Shown here piece by piece: positions 1 to 10,397 of a stretch of DNA of 64,000 nt (its first letter is position 1; every line of letters starts with the position of its first letter). The translations under genes were made by a program, and so were the position numbers. The notes beneath the pieces are model-generated. The model did no database searches and had not been told where the DNA came from. It was given only the letters and a program-made list of their open reading frames with translations. Origin of the DNA: Fibrobacter sp. (lineage in GTDB: Bacteria; Fibrobacterota; Fibrobacteria; Fibrobacterales; Fibrobacteraceae); contig JAFPWY010000008.1 in the NCBI GenBank assembly GCA_017412605.1, positions 62,001 to 126,000 on the forward strand, given 5' to 3'.

Positions 1-585
1 CAATCGCGATTTGGACATAGCATAATGATGGGATTCCCTGATTTCGTCGTCAACGTACGATTCCAACACGAAATCCCACTCAAAAAGGTAATCCCCATTT
101 GCAAACGGCAAGGCTTCGCCCCAAACCGTATCTAAACGGACAGATGCGTCCCCACCAAAATAGAGCTTTCTTGGAGAATGATCGTCCCTGACAAATACGG
201 CCGGAACGGAATCACTTTTCCCGGTAGACAGCTGGGTCACCTTCACCCCCACCGATTTTAGCGATACAGAGTCACAAGTCGTATAGTCTAGGGTCGCATA
301 AGCCAAGCCGGAAGCAGAGGCATCATAATATTGAGCAGGCCACAAAGCCTTCACGTTCATCGTGCTCTGGAACGGGTACGCTTTCGAATAGCATTCCGCA
401 CGATCAGGGTCAATCTCATCCTCTCCTTCAACGGAATTTTGATCTGGCTCCGTATTTTTTCCTGAAGAATCTTCGGAGCACGAATCTGTCGCATCACAAT
501 GCACCAAGTCGTCATCATCAGACGAGCACGACATGAGTACCAATGCTGCAACAAGAAAAAAGAATTTTTTTATTTCAACACTCAT
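1..585 (-). CDS. Partial lipoprotein, unknown function (runs off left edge)
   Basis: The reading frame is open from an ATG at 585 to the first base of the window (195 codons), so the C-terminus is missing. The N-terminus is a lipoprotein signal: a short Lys-containing head, a hydrophobic stretch and an LMSC lipobox. The cysteine is followed by SSDDDD and a linker rich in Asp, Glu, Ser and Asn. The rest looks like a beta-rich extracellular domain with a few cysteines, and I do not recognise a family. An acidic run directly after the cysteine recurs in other lipoproteins of this window and may mark surface export (inference). The gene is real by signal peptide and uninterrupted frame; its function is unknown. 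Confidence 0.75.
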   Translation of the reverse strand, partial: MSVEIKKFFFLVAALVLMSCSSDDDDLVHCDATDSCSEDSSGKNTEPDQNSVEGEDEIDPDRAECYSKAYPFQSTMNVKALWPAQYYDASASGLAYATLDYTTCDSVSLKSVGVKVTQLSTGKSDSVPAVFVRDDHSPRKLYFGGDASVRLDTVWGEALPFANGDYLFEWDFVLESYVDDEIRESHHYAMSKSRL

Positions 586-620
586 TTTACCCCCTCACAA
601 CAAAACTAATAATCACGGAA

Positions 621-656
621 CAAAAAAAAGAGAACCCCGCTCGTTTGAGCGGGGTT
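621..656 (-). terminator. Rho-independent terminator of gapA
   Basis: A 10-bp stem (AACCCCGCTC / GAGCGGGGTT, 633-656) with a 4-nt loop is followed on the minus strand by a T-rich run (621-632). It lies about 90 bp past the gapA stop codon. Confidence 0.9.
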
Positions 657-743
657 TCTTTGTAAAAGTTTCAAGCGGAAGTGCGGAAATCTAGTTGCCC
701 GAGGGCTGTTGCGTCCGCACCACTAGCGCTTATCCGAAATCAA

Positions 744-1778
<1,035 letters not shown>

Positions 1779-1890
1779 TCACCCTTTAGGGGGTGGTGCG
1801 TTGTTGGCTCCAAAGATACAAAAAATGGGGCCCTTTGTGTAGTTCCGGAAGCAAAAAAAGGGCAAACCGGCAATGGAGGATGGGGAAATA

Positions 1891-2925
1891 CTAGTAGTCC
1901 TTGACACAACGGACGGCGAACGCTTCGTTCAACATCCCAGTGCGCATGGTTGCTTCACCGCTTGGAGGCACCCATAAAGCGAGAGCCTGTTCATGAGATA
2001 CACCATTAAGGTCAGCCATGGGATAGCGCTCGTCAGTCACTTTAGTGTCCGTCCAAAACCAGGCTGGATCTCCGGCATAACCACCCATACCGCCCCAGCC
2101 GTCGCCTCCAAGGGTGTATGTTCCTCCATAATACCTAGCGCCCGAAGGAAGCGCAGCGAAACCATAGTCATCCGTCCCGTCCCACTCCGTAGATCTGAGC
2201 ATACGGCTTTGACGATAAAAGCGATCCAACATCGTTGTATATTCCATATACCAGGGCAGGTGCCAGCCGGAAGGGCAGACTCCCAGCGCAATGGCCCATG
2301 GATAGAGGCGCCCATATTTCTCGCAATACTCCAGCGAATCTTTGTAACAGAAACTGCCGGAATCCATATCCGCCACTGGCTGCAGGTAAGCGTAGTTCAG
2401 GTTCTCCGCCATCCACCACAAATTGCCGATTTTGACCGTCTTGTACGTCTGACCGTCGCGTTCATCCGTCAGCGTACCGTATTCGCAGGAGTCCGTGCTG
2501 TCCGTCCTGCAGGGGGTAGCCTTAACCAATATTTCAGGGTCTACCGTAGAAGACAAAATAATGTTTTCGGTCCCCCTAGAACTCGAAACGGCCTCATTTT
2601 CGCTACTGGAAGAGGATATTTCAGCAGATTCAGATGATTTTACCGATTCAGATGGTTCTGCCGTTCCGGACGATTCTACAGATTCGGACAATTCAGCCAT
2701 TTCGACCGATTCGGCGGGCTTATCAACCGGAACATCAACGGGCTCCGCGACCTCGCTACTGCTAGATTCGTTCGCCGAACTCAGCCCAAAAGAACTCGAA
2801 GTTCCAATCGGCGATTCTGCCAGATCTTCAACAGGCCCCGTTCCCTCGGCCTCATCTCCCCCACACGCCGCAAGGAGAAAAGCAGCCAAGGCCAGCGACA
2901 GCAAGAGCATTTTTCTCGAATACAT
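1891..2925 (-). CDS. FISUMP-domain lipoprotein
   Basis: This is a 344-residue surface-type lipoprotein. A signal peptide with lipobox LAAC (Cys21) is followed by CGGDEAEG and a roughly 100-residue Ser/Glu-rich linker with imperfect repeats of the ESVESS/SESAE type. From about residue 147 to the end it matches the Fibrobacter succinogenes major paralogous domain (TIGR02145): DGQTYKTVKIGNLWWMAENLN near its start, then a CPSGWHLP motif, and a Cys near the C-terminus. The family is greatly expanded in Fibrobacter and has no established biochemical role; adhesion or cell-surface functions are usually suspected. The linker probably holds the domain away from the membrane. The upstream 300 bp belong to the divergent nitrogen operon. 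Confidence 0.85.
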   Translation of the reverse strand: MYSRKMLLLSLALAAFLLAACGGDEAEGTGPVEDLAESPIGTSSSFGLSSANESSSSEVAEPVDVPVDKPAESVEMAELSESVESSGTAEPSESVKSSESAEISSSSSENEAVSSSRGTENIILSSTVDPEILVKATPCRTDSTDSCEYGTLTDERDGQTYKTVKIGNLWWMAENLNYAYLQPVADMDSGSFCYKDSLEYCEKYGRLYPWAIALGVCPSGWHLPWYMEYTTMLDRFYRQSRMLRSTEWDGTDDYGFAALPSGARYYGGTYTLGGDGWGGMGGYAGDPAWFWTDTKVTDERYPMADLNGVSHEQALALWVPPSGEATMRTGMLNEAFAVRCVKDY

Positions 2926-3049
2926 TCGAACCCCACAACAACGGACGCATTCAATCTATATTCTGCACACAAAAAAATCAATAAATGAAAAAGCCGGGAA
3001 AAGCACATATCGCGTTTTCCAAAAGCGCCCATTTCCACGCCGAAAAGTC

Positions 3050-3086
3050 TTTTACATTTTTCACACCAATTACACTAAATGTAAAA
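3050..3086. promoter_or_regulatory. 10-bp inverted repeat upstream of the sigma-54 promoter
   Basis: TTTTACATTT (3050-3059) and AAATGTAAAA (3077-3086) are perfect inverted repeats separated by 17 bp. They are centred about 120 bp upstream of the expected start point of the sigma-54 promoter, a normal position for an NtrC-type enhancer-binding protein. The rest of the 2926-3230 space shows only AT-rich DNA. Confidence 0.5.
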
Positions 3087-3160
3087 CACAAATCGTAAAG
3101 AAAATGCAAAATTTCGGCATTTTCAGCCCAATTTCCCTATTTTTTACGCCATTTCAGACT

Positions 3161-3177
3161 TTGGCACGCCTTTTGCA
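3161..3177 (+). promoter_or_regulatory. Sigma-54 promoter of the P-II/amtB operon
   Basis: TTGGCACGCCTTTTGCA matches the -24/-12 consensus TGGCACG-N4-TTGCA. The invariant GG and GC are exactly 12 bp apart. It lies 54 bp upstream of the P-II start codon. Confidence 0.9.
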
Positions 3178-3230
3178 TAAGAAGGAACGAAATCCATAAT
3201 ACTTTGGACTTCTTCAAAAAAAGGAAAGTT

Positions 3231-3572
3231 ATGAAGCTCGTTACAGCTTACATCCAACCCGAAAGACTAAACCTCGTGAAGCAAGCCCTTTACGAGAGAA
3301 ACATATTCAAGATGTCCGTTACCAATGTGCTGGGCTGTGGCCAGCAGAAGGGTTACAACCAGCGTTTCCGTGGCGTCGTCACCGAAGTGAACTTGCTCAA
3401 GAAGATTTGCTTGAAGATTGCGGTGAACGACGAATTCGTGCAGCCATGCATTGAAGGCATTATCGCAGGTGCCCGTACTGGCGAAATCGGCGACGGCAAG
3501 ATTTTCGTCACGAGCCTCGAGCAGTGCATCAGAATCCGCACCGGTGAAACTGGACCGGAGGCGATTGGATAA
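3231..3572 (+). CDS. Nitrogen regulatory protein P-II, lacking the Tyr51 modification site
   Basis: This 113-residue P-II signal protein (GlnB/GlnK family) senses 2-oxoglutarate and ATP/ADP and, when paired with amtB, normally gates the ammonium channel. The start at 3231 is chosen because AAAGGA lies 7-8 nt upstream and the product begins [10 protein letters not shown] as in the family; a longer TTG-initiated frame is not needed. The C-terminal signature [11 protein letters not shown] and the IRIRTGE segment are present. In the T-loop (about 37-55) the residue aligned with E. coli Tyr51 is Thr51, position 46 is Phe instead of Tyr, and position 49 is Val instead of the cyanobacterial Ser. Neither classical uridylylation nor Ser49 phosphorylation should therefore be possible. 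Located between a sigma-54 promoter and amtB. Confidence 0.93.
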   Translation: MKLVTAYIQPERLNLVKQALYERNIFKMSVTNVLGCGQQKGYNQRFRGVVTEVNLLKKICLKIAVNDEFVQPCIEGIIAGARTGEIGDGKIFVTSLEQCIRIRTGETGPEAIG

Positions 3573-3574
3573 AA

Positions 3575-3695
3575 GGGAATAGGGACTAGGTTCTAGAAAC
3601 TAGGGATTTGATTACGCAATGCGTGAGTCTCATAAGGGCGGCAACGCCGCCATTATCTCCACTAGATCCTAACCCCTAATCTCTAACCCCTATTC
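3575..3695. repeat. Palindromic element with degenerate 7-nt-repeat arms (copy H1)
   Basis: The left arm (3575-3606) consists of variations on GGGACTA/GGTTCTA. The right arm (3661-3695) is its imperfect reverse complement, built of units such as CCTAACC and CCTAATC. The core holds ACGCAATGCGT and the perfect hairpin GGCGGC-AAC-GCCGCC (3637-3651). On the minus strand the core begins ATAATGGCG, a sequence shared with the elements at 28285 and 48448. The whole space between the P-II gene and amtB is this element. Confidence 0.75.
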
Positions 3696-3718
3696 ACTAT
3701 TTAAAAGGAATTTTTTCA

Positions 3719-4984
3719 ATGAACGAAGTTACACAAGTCGTACCTGTCAGCGACGCCATCTTTATGACAGAAAACATTTGGATCATGATCAGCGCCATGC
3801 TGGTGTTCATCATGGGTCTAGGCTTTGCCTGCGTGGAAGCGGGTCTCGTGCGTGCGAAGTGCGCCGCCAACGTGGCATTCAAAAACATCGCGGTCCCCGC
3901 TATAGGCATCACGATGTACGCCCTGATAGGTTTCGGGCTCATGTACCCGGGAACTTTCAACGGGATTCTCGGTTTCGCAGGCTTCGGCATCGGCGACTGG
4001 GCGAACCCCTCTAGCTTCACCGCAGCCTACAACGGTCACTTTACGCTGTTTGCCGACTGGCTGTTCCAGGCAATGTTTGCAGCAACCGCAGCTACTATCG
4101 TGTCTGGTGCAGTCGCCGAGCGCGTGAAGCTCAACTCCTTCCTGGTCTTTACCCTCGTCTACGTGGCACTCGTCTACCCCATCGTGGGTAGCTGGACATG
4201 GGGCGGCGGCTGGCTTTCGACCATCGGCAAGGCTGGCTTCCATGACCTCGCTGGTTCTACGCTCGTCCACTCCGTGGGTGGCTGGGCAGCTCTCGCCGGC
4301 GTGATGATTCTCGGACCGCGTATCGGTAAGTACGTGAACGGAAAGGTTCATGCCATCCCGGCCCACAACATTCCGCTTGCAACTGTCGGTGTGTTCATGC
4401 TCTGGTTCGGTTGGTGGGGATTCAACGCCGGTTCTGCCCTCTCCGGCGACCCGAAGGCTACTAGCTGGATTCTTGTGACCACGAACCTCGCCGCTGTTGC
4501 AGGCATCATTACCGCAACGCTCACAAGCTGGATTGTCTCGAAGAAGCCCGACGCCACCATGGCCCTCAACGGATGCCTTGCCGGTCTCGTGGCAATCACT
4601 GCCGGTGCCGACGTGGTGACCCCGCTCTCCTCCTGGATTATCGGTGCCATCGCTGGTGTGCTCGTCGTGGGTGCTGTGTTCCTGTTCGACCGCCTGCACT
4701 TGGACGACCCGGTCGGTGCGCTCTCGGTTCACCTGGTGAACGGTGTGTGGGGCACGATCGCCGTGGGTATCTTCGATATGACTGGCGACTACAGCGTGCT
4801 CACCCAGCTCATCGGTGTCGCCGCCTACGCTGTCCCGTGCTTCGGTGCTGCTAGCCTGATTTTCTTCGCCATCAAGAAGACTATGGGCCTCCGCGTTACC
4901 GAACGTCAAGAACTCCGCGGCCTCGACCAAAGCGAACACGGACAAGAATCCTACAGCGGATTCCAAATCTTCAGCAACATGTAA
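3719..4984 (+). CDS. amtB: Ammonium transporter AmtB
   Basis: This inner-membrane channel conducts ammonium into the cell and belongs to the Amt/Rh family. It has 421 residues and about 11 hydrophobic segments. The Amt signature DLAGSTLVHSVGG lies at 176-188 with the first pore His at 184; the second pore His is at 338 in the VHLVNGVWG segment. The GSWTWGGGWL motif precedes the signature. The start has AAGGAA about 9 nt upstream. It is the second gene of a sigma-54-driven operon after P-II, so it is expected to be induced under nitrogen limitation and blocked by P-II when nitrogen returns. A palindromic repeat separates the two genes and could reduce expression of amtB relative to P-II (inference). 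Confidence 0.96.
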   Translation: MNEVTQVVPVSDAIFMTENIWIMISAMLVFIMGLGFACVEAGLVRAKCAANVAFKNIAVPAIGITMYALIGFGLMYPGTFNGILGFAGFGIGDWANPSSFTAAYNGHFTLFADWLFQAMFAATAATIVSGAVAERVKLNSFLVFTLVYVALVYPIVGSWTWGGGWLSTIGKAGFHDLAGSTLVHSVGGWAALAGVMILGPRIGKYVNGKVHAIPAHNIPLATVGVFMLWFGWWGFNAGSALSGDPKATSWILVTTNLAAVAGIITATLTSWIVSKKPDATMALNGCLAGLVAITAGADVVTPLSSWIIGAIAGVLVVGAVFLFDRLHLDDPVGALSVHLVNGVWGTIAVGIFDMTGDYSVLTQLIGVAAYAVPCFGAASLIFFAIKKTMGLRVTERQELRGLDQSEHGQESYSGFQIFSNM

Positions 4985-5003
4985 CAGTACTCTCCTAATA
5001 ACG

Positions 5004-5041
5004 GGGGCGATGCCGATTCCAACCGGTGTCGCCCTTTTTTT
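5004..5041 (+). terminator. Terminator after amtB
   Basis: GGGCGATGCCG pairs imperfectly with CGGTGTCGCCC and is followed by seven or more T residues. Confidence 0.85.
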
Positions 5042-5167
5042 ACTTATATTTTATCTGTATGAAAAGAAGGGGACAACATAATCAAAACATCCTTGATATA
5101 TCCCGAAACCACACCACACATCTTGTTATCTTTTGACAACTTGCGTATAATTTTTATATTACCAATC

Positions 5168-6517
5168 ATGAAGAAAATACTTTATTTTTCAGGCATACTC
5201 TTTCTACTCTCCATTACAGCTTGTTCCGAAACATATTCCGTAGATTCAAAAATGGATATATGGCAAGCAGAAAGAGATTTGCTAGACAGTATTTCTTCAA
5301 GTTGGACATCTACAATCTGCTTTGAGTATACGCCAACTGGACTAAACCATCAATTTTTTGAAGGCTATCGATCTTCAACGGACGTGATTGACACTTTCTT
5401 TTTCAACTCTCAAGTGCCAGAATTTCGAATCAAAGTACATTTTGTTGACACTAATGTATGCAACTACACAAACACTCAGATTATGCTAAATGGAGAAATA
5501 ATTCAAGGTCACAAATATCCCTATGATTCTACTCAAATGGATTTTAATGGCAACACACTTTTTCCAGATCAAACATATACATTCACCATTCAATACGACT
5601 CTCTATTATGTGGAAACATACGCGAAACACATGTTTTTATACCATCAACAGTGCCAAATTCTCCCATCCACACAGAAGTCGGATTTGAACCTAGAGGAAA
5701 TTATGATCATTATTTCGCCAAAGGGCATTTTTTTTCAAGGGTTTATCCTGCCTATTACATGCAACAATACAAAGTTTGGGCAGACACACTAAATTCAAAA
5801 TGTTTTTTAAAGACACCTGTTGACTCCATCCAACTAAAAATGGTATTTGAGGAAAAAGCACAAACCGACTACGAATATCCCAGCGCAATGATTGCAATAA
5901 ACGACTCTGCCAAACTTGTAGAATTTCTCCAAGGAGAATCTGTTGCCATTCTAAGTTGCGCCTTAGTTTATCAAAGCGGGACTATTCCCGTTCAAGTGGA
6001 CCACGTAAATTACTATTCAGAAAAAATATATTTTAGAGAAGTCCAAAAAAATCGCATAGTAGAAGCATATTGGACAAAAGGAAAACAACTTGTATTGCGT
6101 ACCAACCAAAATAAAGCCGTGGAAAAAATTTGGATAAAGGTAGCCAATAATGGAAAAACTGAGTACCACTTCATAACAGGAGGATCTGCTGGATGCTACG
6201 GCAATTCATGTTACCGTTATTTACCTGCAGATGAAATTTATAGCCATCCCGATTCTTCTACAAAAAACGACTCCATTCTAGTCTTGGCCGCCTTTAACCA
6301 GGAAGCCCTTTCTTCCTATAAAGAATACAGCTTTCAGAATAGAATGAATTCCGATTTTATAATAAATCATCGGATACAAGAATACGATACTCTTGCCTTA
6401 GGAGAACTTTTTGAATCAATTCTTGATTCAATTAAATCTGCGCCCTCCGATTTCTATTATTTTGACGCCATCAAAGTTGAAGGATACGTAGATTCCCTGT
6501 ATAATTTGCCTTGGTAG
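5168..6517 (+). CDS. Lipoprotein of unknown function, AT-rich gene
   Basis: The predicted product is a 449-residue lipoprotein: Lys-Lys head, hydrophobic core and ITAC lipobox, then the mature protein starting CSETYS. The start at 5168 is chosen because it gives a canonical signal peptide; the upstream in-frame extension to 5093 would bury it. No strong Shine-Dalgarno sequence is visible. The mature part is rich in Tyr, Phe, Asn and Asp and looks beta-rich, with several Cys that could form disulfides. I recognise no domain. The gene is much more AT-rich than amtB and aconitase on either side, which may reflect low expression or acquisition from elsewhere. Confidence 0.75.
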   Translation: MKKILYFSGILFLLSITACSETYSVDSKMDIWQAERDLLDSISSSWTSTICFEYTPTGLNHQFFEGYRSSTDVIDTFFFNSQVPEFRIKVHFVDTNVCNYTNTQIMLNGEIIQGHKYPYDSTQMDFNGNTLFPDQTYTFTIQYDSLLCGNIRETHVFIPSTVPNSPIHTEVGFEPRGNYDHYFAKGHFFSRVYPAYYMQQYKVWADTLNSKCFLKTPVDSIQLKMVFEEKAQTDYEYPSAMIAINDSAKLVEFLQGESVAILSCALVYQSGTIPVQVDHVNYYSEKIYFREVQKNRIVEAYWTKGKQLVLRTNQNKAVEKIWIKVANNGKTEYHFITGGSAGCYGNSCYRYLPADEIYSHPDSSTKNDSILVLAAFNQEALSSYKEYSFQNRMNSDFIINHRIQEYDTLALGELFESILDSIKSAPSDFYYFDAIKVEGYVDSLYNLPW

Positions 6518-6581
6518 CGCAAAATCAACCCTCTAGGACTCGACTAAACGGAGCCATTTTTCTATCTTTGCCCCCGAAAGA

Positions 6582-6680
6582 AGTAAACAGTATACAGTGA
6601 TCAGTAAACAGGAATGTAAAAGGAACGTTCTTATTACAATCCCAACCACTAATCACTAACCACTAACCACCAACCACTAG
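6582..6680. repeat. Palindromic element with degenerate 7-nt-repeat arms (copy H3)
   Basis: The left arm (6582-6612) has units like AGTAAAC and AGTGATC. The right arm (6644-6680) has four to five tandem units of the type ACTAACC/ACTAATC, the approximate reverse complement of the left arm. The core contains GAACGTTC nested in TGTAA...TTACA. The element ends 8 nt before the aconitase start codon. Confidence 0.7.
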
Positions 6681-6688
6681 CCGCTATT

Positions 6689-8962
6689 ATGCTTTTCAAT
6701 TTCGACATGATCCAGGGCGTCTATGCCCGCATTCCTGCCCGCGTTGAAGCTGCCCGCAAGCAGCTGGGCCGTCCGCTCACCCTCGCCGAAAAGATTATCT
6801 ACAGCCACCTGATCGATGGCGCCGAGAACAGAATTTACGAACGCGGCAAGGATTTTGCCGAATTCCACCCCGACCGCGTGGCCATGCAGGACGCTACCGC
6901 CCAGATGGCCCTGCTCCAGTTTACCACCGCCGGTAAGGCCCGCGTGGCTGTGCCGAGCTCCGTGCACTGCGACCACTTGATTATCGCCCGCGAAGGTGTC
7001 GAGCGTGACCTCCCCCGCGCCAAGGAAGAAAGCAAGGAAGTGTACGACTTCTTGCAGTCCGTCTCTGCCAAGTACGGCATTGACTGCTGGCTCCCGGGTG
7101 CTGGCATCATCCACCAGGTGGTGCTCGAAAACTACGCCTTCCCGGGCGGAATGATGATCGGTACCGACTCCCACACCGTGAACGCTGGCGGTCTCGGCAT
7201 GCTCGCGATTGGCGTGGGCGGTGCAGACGCCGTGGACGCCATGGTCGGCCTCCCGTGGGAACTCAAGTACCCGAAGATGATCGGCGTGAAGCTCACCGGC
7301 AAACTCCAGGGCTTCGCTACCGCCAAGGACATCATCCTCAAGCTCGCTGGCATCCTCACTGTTAAGGGTGGCACCAACGCCATTATCGAATACTTTGGCG
7401 AAGGCGCACGCAGCCTCTCCGCTACCGGCAAGGCAACGATCGCCAACATGGGTGCCGAAGTGGGCGCTACCTGCTCTACCTTCAGCTACGACGATTCCAT
7501 GAGCCGCTACCTCAAGGTGACTGGCCGTGCCGACGTGGCCGCCGCTGCCGACAAGATTACAGAACACCTCAAGGCCGACCCCGAAGTCGAAGCAAATCCG
7601 GAAAAATATTTTGACCGCGTCGTGGAAATTGACCTGAGCACGCTCGTGCCGCACTTCAACGGCCCGTTCAGCCCGGACCGCGCCTACGCCGTGACCGACA
7701 TGGCAGAATCCCTCAAGGCCACCGAAACCAAGCCGGAATCTACGCCGGTCGTAAGCGCCGCCCTCATCGGTTCTTGCACGAACTCCAGCTACGAAGACCT
7801 CTTCATGGCCGCGAACATGATCAAGCAGGCCCTCGCCAAGGGTCTTTCCCCGAAGTGCCCGCTCCTCATCAACCCGGGTTCTGAACAGGTGCGCTACACC
7901 GCCGAACGCGACGGCCTCATCGACTTGTTCAAGCAGTTCGGTGCAACGATTATGACGAACGCCTGCGGTCCTTGCATTGGCCGTTGGGACCGTGCCGGTG
8001 CCGACAAGAAGGAACTCAACACCATCGTTCACAGCTTTAACCGCAACTTCGCCAAGCGCGCCGACGGCAACCCGAACACACACGCCTTTGTGGCAAGCCC
8101 GCTCATGGCCGTGATTGCCGCCCTCTCCGGCGACATCCGCTTCAACCCGATGACCGACACCCTCGTGAATAACGAAGGCAAGGCCGTCAAGCTCGACCCG
8201 CCGGAGCAGTGCGAACTGCCGCCGAAGGGCTTTGAAGTCAAGGACGCCGGCTATCAGGCTCCGGCCGAAGACGGTTCCAAGATTACCGTTTCCATCAACC
8301 CCGAAAGCAAGCGCCTCCAGGCCCTCGCACCGTTCGCGGCTTGGGACGGCAAGGACATCACTGGCGCCCCGATCCTCATCAAGGCCAAGGGCAAGTGCAC
8401 CACCGACCATATTTCCATGGCCGGTCCGTGGCTCAACTACCGCGGTCACCTCGAAAACATTTCGAACAACATGCTCATCGGCGCCGTGAACGCTTTCAAC
8501 GGCGAAACGAACAAGGTTCTCTGCCAGTGCGGTGAATACAAGGAAGTTCCGGAACTCGCCAAGATTTACAAGGCCAAGGGCACGGGCTCCATCGTCATCG
8601 GTGACGAAAACTACGGCGAAGGTTCCAGCCGCGAACACGCCGCCATGGAACCGCGTTTCCTCGGTGTGAAGGCCGTGATCGTGAAGAGCTTCGCCCGCAT
8701 TCACGAAACGAACCTCAAGAAGCAGGGCATGCTCGCCCTCACCTTCAAGAACGCCGCCGACTACGACAAGATTGAAGAACAGGACGTGTTCGACATCGTT
8801 GGCCTCACCAAGTTCGCTCCGGGTTCCGAGTTCACGCTCGTCGCCCACCACAAGGATGGCTCCGTCGACAACATCGCCCTCAGCCACACCTACAACGAAC
8901 AGCAGTGGGCATGGTTCAAGGCAGGCTCCGCCCTCAACCTGATCCGCGCGAACAACAAGTAA
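6689..8962 (+). CDS. Aconitate hydratase, mitochondrial-type
   Basis: Converts citrate to isocitrate through cis-aconitate in the cytoplasmic TCA cycle, using a [4Fe-4S] cluster. The 757-residue length and sequence fit the mitochondrial-type aconitase subfamily, also known from other FCB-group bacteria, rather than AcnA (about 890 residues) or AcnB. The cluster ligands are Cys363 (in GSCTNSS), Cys426 and Cys429 (NACGPC). The IGTDSHT motif lies near 157-163 and the C-terminal swivelling domain carries [10 protein letters not shown] near 641-650. The ATG at 6689 has no visible Shine-Dalgarno sequence because a repeat element occupies the leader. Codon bias suggests high expression. A terminator follows. 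Confidence 0.95.
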   Translation: MLFNFDMIQGVYARIPARVEAARKQLGRPLTLAEKIIYSHLIDGAENRIYERGKDFAEFHPDRVAMQDATAQMALLQFTTAGKARVAVPSSVHCDHLIIAREGVERDLPRAKEESKEVYDFLQSVSAKYGIDCWLPGAGIIHQVVLENYAFPGGMMIGTDSHTVNAGGLGMLAIGVGGADAVDAMVGLPWELKYPKMIGVKLTGKLQGFATAKDIILKLAGILTVKGGTNAIIEYFGEGARSLSATGKATIANMGAEVGATCSTFSYDDSMSRYLKVTGRADVAAAADKITEHLKADPEVEANPEKYFDRVVEIDLSTLVPHFNGPFSPDRAYAVTDMAESLKATETKPESTPVVSAALIGSCTNSSYEDLFMAANMIKQALAKGLSPKCPLLINPGSEQVRYTAERDGLIDLFKQFGATIMTNACGPCIGRWDRAGADKKELNTIVHSFNRNFAKRADGNPNTHAFVASPLMAVIAALSGDIRFNPMTDTLVNNEGKAVKLDPPEQCELPPKGFEVKDAGYQAPAEDGSKITVSINPESKRLQALAPFAAWDGKDITGAPILIKAKGKCTTDHISMAGPWLNYRGHLENISNNMLIGAVNAFNGETNKVLCQCGEYKEVPELAKIYKAKGTGSIVIGDENYGEGSSREHAAMEPRFLGVKAVIVKSFARIHETNLKKQGMLALTFKNAADYDKIEEQDVFDIVGLTKFAPGSEFTLVAHHKDGSVDNIALSHTYNEQQWAWFKAGSALNLIRANNK

Positions 8963-9013
8963 TCGCAGGGAAATCGCTATAAAACGCTAATTTCCTAGCG
9001 CAAAACTTTCAAG

Positions 9014-9042
9014 GAACGGAATGCACAATTCCGTTCTTTTTT
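9014..9042 (+). terminator. Terminator after aconitase
   Basis: GAACGGAAT and ATTCCGTTC (9014-9036) form a 9-bp stem with a 5-nt loop, followed by six T residues. It overlaps the stop codon of the converging minus-strand gene. Confidence 0.88.
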
Positions 9043-10363
9043 ATTCATTATTCGTCTGTACGGACTTCAGGCGATTCTTAAGCGCATCCACTTCGGCCTG
9101 CTCCATACCGAGTGCAACCAGGTATTTTTCTGTTGCAGCTGCCAGGTCGGCATTATCGAAATCCGAGATATCGACACCCACCGTATGGTATGAGTTCCGC
9201 ATATTCATGGCGATAATGTCCTTAAGCAAATCCACCTGATCCTGAGTCAAGGCAACCTGCATGTTATCAACCACGCTGCAATAGTTTATGAACGTCTTTG
9301 CATAATCCGTCTTGATTTCGTCAGCAGTCGCCCCCATCAGCGCCTCGAGCACCGCTATCGAGAACCCGGTCCGGTCCATGCCATAAGTGCAATGCAACAG
9401 GTAGGGGCCCTCATGTTCAATCATAAAGCGGTAGCCTTTGACAAGCCCATCCTTGAACACCTTGTTCACAAATGCCGGAGGGACCCCAAGGAAAATCGCA
9501 TTCTGCGTTGCATAATAGGAATCGGCAAAGTCCCTGTATGTCATGGCCGTTTCCATGCCTTCGGCAAAATCCACGAAGGTCGCAACTCCAGCCACCTTGG
9601 CCAGGGAATCGGCATACAAATTGCGACCCAGCGACGGATCGATTGGGCTTGATGAACGATACAAGACACCCTCGCCCATTCCCGTCGTGTTCACCTTCCT
9701 GAAATTCGCAAATTCCTCAATGGAAAGAGTCGGATATGCCTCCAAATAATACGACATCGTCAGATGTTGACGCATTTCCAAATATTTGGTATAACCGCCC
9801 TTTTCCTTAATTTTCACAGAAACATTTATCGGGAATTTGACATCGCGCCCGATACCAATGGCTTCTGCAGGGTCCCCATTTAGAACCTCAAAAGAAACAT
9901 AGCCCGAGCCGTCACCGACACTTAAAAGAAATTCTCCTACAGAGACCTCGCCTCTGTATCCAACCACAGGGACATCCACCGTATCGTAGCCTTCCACCAT
10001 CAACGTAACGAGATCGCCACGTTCAAATATGGTCAAGAACGAATCTGCCCTGAAATTGAGATTCATAGAAGCATAATAGAACAGATCCAAAGTGTCTTCT
10101 ATAATCGTCGCCGAAATCTCGGTGATTTTCTCTGCGGGAACGATTTCCGTAGATTCCGATGAACCGACAGAAGAACAGGACGGATTTTCGATAAAAGAAC
10201 TGCTTGAAAAAAACTCTGACGATGAACTTGATTCTTCAACGATAACTGCGCTACTTTCACCACTCACAAGGGCGGCACTGCTACTATCATCGTCGCCACA
10301 AGCGACAAAGCCGGCACAGACAAGGCAAGCCGTCAGCAATAAAAATCTTAGAAATTGACGCAT
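9041..10363 (-). CDS. Lipoprotein with tyrosine-phosphatase-like domain
   Basis: This 440-residue protein has a lipoprotein signal with lipobox FVAC (Cys22), a CGDDDSSSA start to the mature chain and a Ser-rich linker to about residue 75. A beta-rich middle region (about 80-210) leads into a C-terminal domain that resembles the bacterial Tyr/Ser phosphatase family (IphP-like, PF13350): LYRSSSP at about 234-240 and the catalytic P-loop HCTYGMDRTG with Cys325 and Arg331 (CX5R). It is predicted to be a phosphatase attached to the outer membrane or cell surface; the substrate is unknown. It is the last of three consecutive lipoprotein genes and follows its neighbour by 34 bp. The phosphatase call rests on the P-loop and spacing. 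Confidence 0.85.
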   Translation of the reverse strand: MRQFLRFLLLTACLVCAGFVACGDDDSSSAALVSGESSAVIVEESSSSSEFFSSSSFIENPSCSSVGSSESTEIVPAEKITEISATIIEDTLDLFYYASMNLNFRADSFLTIFERGDLVTLMVEGYDTVDVPVVGYRGEVSVGEFLLSVGDGSGYVSFEVLNGDPAEAIGIGRDVKFPINVSVKIKEKGGYTKYLEMRQHLTMSYYLEAYPTLSIEEFANFRKVNTTGMGEGVLYRSSSPIDPSLGRNLYADSLAKVAGVATFVDFAEGMETAMTYRDFADSYYATQNAIFLGVPPAFVNKVFKDGLVKGYRFMIEHEGPYLLHCTYGMDRTGFSIAVLEALMGATADEIKTDYAKTFINYCSVVDNMQVALTQDQVDLLKDIIAMNMRNSYHTVGVDISDFDNADLAAATEKYLVALGMEQAEVDALKNRLKSVQTNNE

Positions 10364-10397
10364 GATAACTTGAATATACTCTTTTTTTCAAAAGTAT

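Noticed and set aside
5093-5167. Longer start for the AT-rich lipoprotein
   Set aside because: It would place 25 residues in front of a canonical lipoprotein leader.
6677-8887. 736-codon open frame opposite aconitase
   Set aside because: The aconitase is certain by motifs; the antisense product is low-complexity Val/Gly/His/Ala and matches no family.
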